Source: Limnohabitans sp. T6-20 (GTDB taxonomy: Bacteria > Pseudomonadota > Gammaproteobacteria > Burkholderiales > Burkholderiaceae_C). Taken from it: a stretch of DNA of 64,000 nucleotides. Below are positions 62,292 to 64,000 of the stretch, piece by piece. The stretch's first letter is position 1. Each line of letters opens with the position of its first letter. The position numbers were made by a program, and so were the translations under genes. The notes beneath the pieces were generated by a model. The model did no database searches and had not been told where the DNA came from. It worked only from the letters and a program-made list of their open reading frames with translations. The stretch covers positions 682,001 to 746,000 of the forward strand of contig NZ_NERW01000002.1 of the NCBI RefSeq assembly GCF_003063505.1, in the 5' to 3' direction.

Positions 62292-63158
62292 ATGACTTTC
62301 ACATCCAACTACATCACTTGCGCCGGACTGGAAATCCATTACACCGACTGGGGCAAGGCCGACAAAGGCACGGTGATTGCCTGGCACGGCTTGGCCCGCA
62401 CCGGGCGCGACATGGACGAGCTGGCCGCACACCTGAGCGCTCAAGGCTACCGCGTGATCTGCCCCGACACTGTGGGCCGTGGCCTGTCGCAATGGAGCAG
62501 CTCGCCCGAGCAGGAGTATTGCCTGGCGTTTTACGCACGCATCGCCCGCGAGCTGATGGACGGTCTGCAGCTGCGCGCCGTGCATTGGGTGGGTACCTCC
62601 ATGGGCGGCGCGATTGGCACACTGTGCGCGGCTGGTCTGGTGGAGCCCAGCCTCAAGCACCGAATCCTGAGCCTGACCCTCAACGACAACGCGCCTGAGC
62701 TGGCCCAAGCAGCCATTGACCGCATCAAGGCCTATGCGGGCACGCCCCCGGCATTTGCCACGGTGACCGAGCTCGAGGCCTTTTTGCGCCAGGTCTACAA
62801 GCCCTTTGGCTGGCTGAGCAATGCCCAGTGGCGGCGCCTAACCGAAACATCGACGCGCCGTTTGCCTGACGGCCGCGTGACGCCGCATTACGACCCGGCC
62901 ATGGCCCTGCAGTTCACAGCGCACCCCAACGATTACCTGATCTGGGAACATTACGACGCTTTGAAGTTGCCTGTACTGCTGCTGCGGGGGGTGGACTCGG
63001 ATTTGGTCTTGCCTGCAACGGTGATGGAGATGCGACGCCGCGGCCCGGGCTTGCGAGGTCAACTCAAAACCATCGAGGTGCCTGGTTGTGGGCACGCGCC
63101 CGCCTTGAATGTGCTGCAGCAGCTGGAGTGGGTGACCGATTTCATTGGGGCTGTCTGA
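62292..63158 (+). CDS. Alpha/beta hydrolase
   Basis: 288 residues from the ATG at 62292, with AGGTGG as ribosome site (about 62285). The nucleophile elbow is GTSMGG with Ser103; the oxyanion region is AWHGLARTG near 30-38; the acid is probably the Asp in RGVDSDLV and the base the His in GCGHAP near the end. There is no signal peptide, so it is cytoplasmic. As the last gene of the transporter operon it may hydrolyse the imported compound or a product of it, which would make the ligand an ester, amide or similar rather than a plain amino acid. The substrate is not predictable. Confidence 0.88.
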   Translation: MTFTSNYITCAGLEIHYTDWGKADKGTVIAWHGLARTGRDMDELAAHLSAQGYRVICPDTVGRGLSQWSSSPEQEYCLAFYARIARELMDGLQLRAVHWVGTSMGGAIGTLCAAGLVEPSLKHRILSLTLNDNAPELAQAAIDRIKAYAGTPPAFATVTELEAFLRQVYKPFGWLSNAQWRRLTETSTRRLPDGRVTPHYDPAMALQFTAHPNDYLIWEHYDALKLPVLLLRGVDSDLVLPATVMEMRRRGPGLRGQLKTIEVPGCGHAPALNVLQQLEWVTDFIGAV

Positions 63159-63225
63159 GTGTTTCTACTCTGAAGGTTTTCAGCTTTTCCCTGCACAATG
63201 GTTTTTTGCGTTGCTGGAGAATCGT

Positions 63226-64000
63226 GTGAAGTCTTTCAAACTGCTGCCTCTTTTGGCCATTCTGGCCACAGGTGCCCAAGCCCAAAACCGTGAGGTCAAC
63301 ATCATCTGCTCGGCCCAGGCGGCTTGGTGCAGCATGATCGCCGTCACCTTTGAAAAGAGCCAAGGGATCAAGGTCAACATGACGGCCAAAGGCTCAGGCG
63401 AGGCCCTGGCCCAGCTGGCCGCCGAAAAAGCCAACCCCAAAACCGACATCTGGTTTGGCGGCACGGGCGACCCGCATTTGCAGGCGGCCGAGCAAAACCT
63501 GAGCTTGGAATACAAATCCCCCACCTTGCCCAAGCTGCACGACTGGGCGCAAAAGCAGGCCGCCCAATCGGGCTACAAGACGGTGGGCATTTACTCTGGC
63601 CCGCTGGGCTTTGGCTACAACACCGAGCTGCTGGCCAAAAAGAAATTGCCCATCCCCAAAACCTGGGGCGACCTGCTCAAGCCTGAATACAAAGGCGAAA
63701 TCCAGTCGGCCAACCCGGCGTCCAGCGGCACGGCTTACACCATGATCGCCACGCTGGTGCAACTCATGGGTGAAGACAAAGCCTTTGAATACCTCAAGGG
63801 CCTGCACAAGAACATCGGCACCTACACCCGCTCGGGCACCGGGCCTATCAAGGCCGTGGCGCGGGGCGAGACGGCGGTGTCGATCAGCTTTGTGCACGAC
63901 GGTCCGGGCGAAAAAGCCCAGGGTTTCCCCATCGAGACCATCACACCATCCGATGGCACGGGGGCCGAAATCGGCTCGATGTCCATCGTGCGCGGCAGCC
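63226..64000 (+). CDS. Periplasmic ABC substrate-binding protein (iron/phosphonate-type), cut by window edge
   Basis: 258 codons seen, open to the right edge. The GTG start at 63226 follows CTGGAGA and opens a signal peptide (LLPLLAILATGAQA). The mature part has the AfuA/FbpA-like extracellular solute-binding fold: VNIICSAQAAWCSMIA, TDIWFGGTGDPHLQAAEQ, GYNTELLAKKKLPIPKTW, SSGTAYTMIATLVQLMG and ARGETAVSISFVHDG. Related proteins bind Fe(III), polyamines, thiamine or 2-aminoethylphosphonate; the ligand cannot be chosen here. It lies 67 bases after the hydrolase gene without an obvious terminator and probably opens another transporter operon. Confidence 0.88.
   Translation, partial: MKSFKLLPLLAILATGAQAQNREVNIICSAQAAWCSMIAVTFEKSQGIKVNMTAKGSGEALAQLAAEKANPKTDIWFGGTGDPHLQAAEQNLSLEYKSPTLPKLHDWAQKQAAQSGYKTVGIYSGPLGFGYNTELLAKKKLPIPKTWGDLLKPEYKGEIQSANPASSGTAYTMIATLVQLMGEDKAFEYLKGLHKNIGTYTRSGTGPIKAVARGETAVSISFVHDGPGEKAQGFPIETITPSDGTGAEIGSMSIVRGS

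Overview
The window reads like a chromosomal segment of a betaproteobacterium of the order Burkholderiales, most likely family Comamonadaceae. Grounds: high-GC coding with strong G/C third positions, the housekeeping proteins (CysS, AccA, LysC and PpiA/PpiB have the look of that group) and an aspartokinase gene followed directly by tRNA-Ser. The genus cannot be fixed from the sequence alone. Layout: (1) 1-7.4 kb is core genome. A leftward set tpr-ppiA-ppiB diverges from rightward cysS - DNA glycosylase - accA - tilS - lysC, and tRNA-Ser(GCU) with a strong terminator closes the block. (2) 7.7-23.8 kb is one tightly packed rightward cluster for type I secretion of an RTX/BapA-like adhesin: TolC-type outer membrane protein, a MotB/OmpA-like protein, HlyD adaptor, a MotA/TolQ-like protein with a long coiled-coil tail, the RTX adhesin (interrupted by a 1-base deletion), the ABC exporter, an OmpR-type response regulator, a LysM-FecR protein and a CHASE2 histidine kinase. 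(3) 24.0-53.9 kb is a two-partner secretion (TPS) locus with three TpsA haemagglutinin-like adhesins (1783, 2151 and 5242 residues) and one TpsB pore. The three adhesins share an extended signal peptide, a haemagglutination N-domain and a four-cysteine C-terminal tail. (4) 54.0-55.6 kb is a small operon of two paralogous cysteine-rich secreted proteins, one with HEIRH and one without it, plus an orphan periplasmic binding protein. (5) 55.7-63.2 kb is a sigma-54 activator gene followed by a branched-chain-amino-acid-type ABC transporter operon with an alpha/beta hydrolase; a good -24/-12 promoter and an upstream palindrome lie between them. (6) The right edge enters a second periplasmic binding protein gene. 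How it fits together: regions 2-4 look like a surface-adhesion island built on two secretion routes, with its own two-component/FecR control genes at the end of the type I operon. The most unusual feature is a pair of ion-channel-type subunits, with the architecture of MotA/MotB or ZorA/ZorB stators, inserted among the type I secretion genes. This suggests an energised cell-envelope machine linked to adhesin export or display. No phage genes, transposases or CRISPR arrays were seen.
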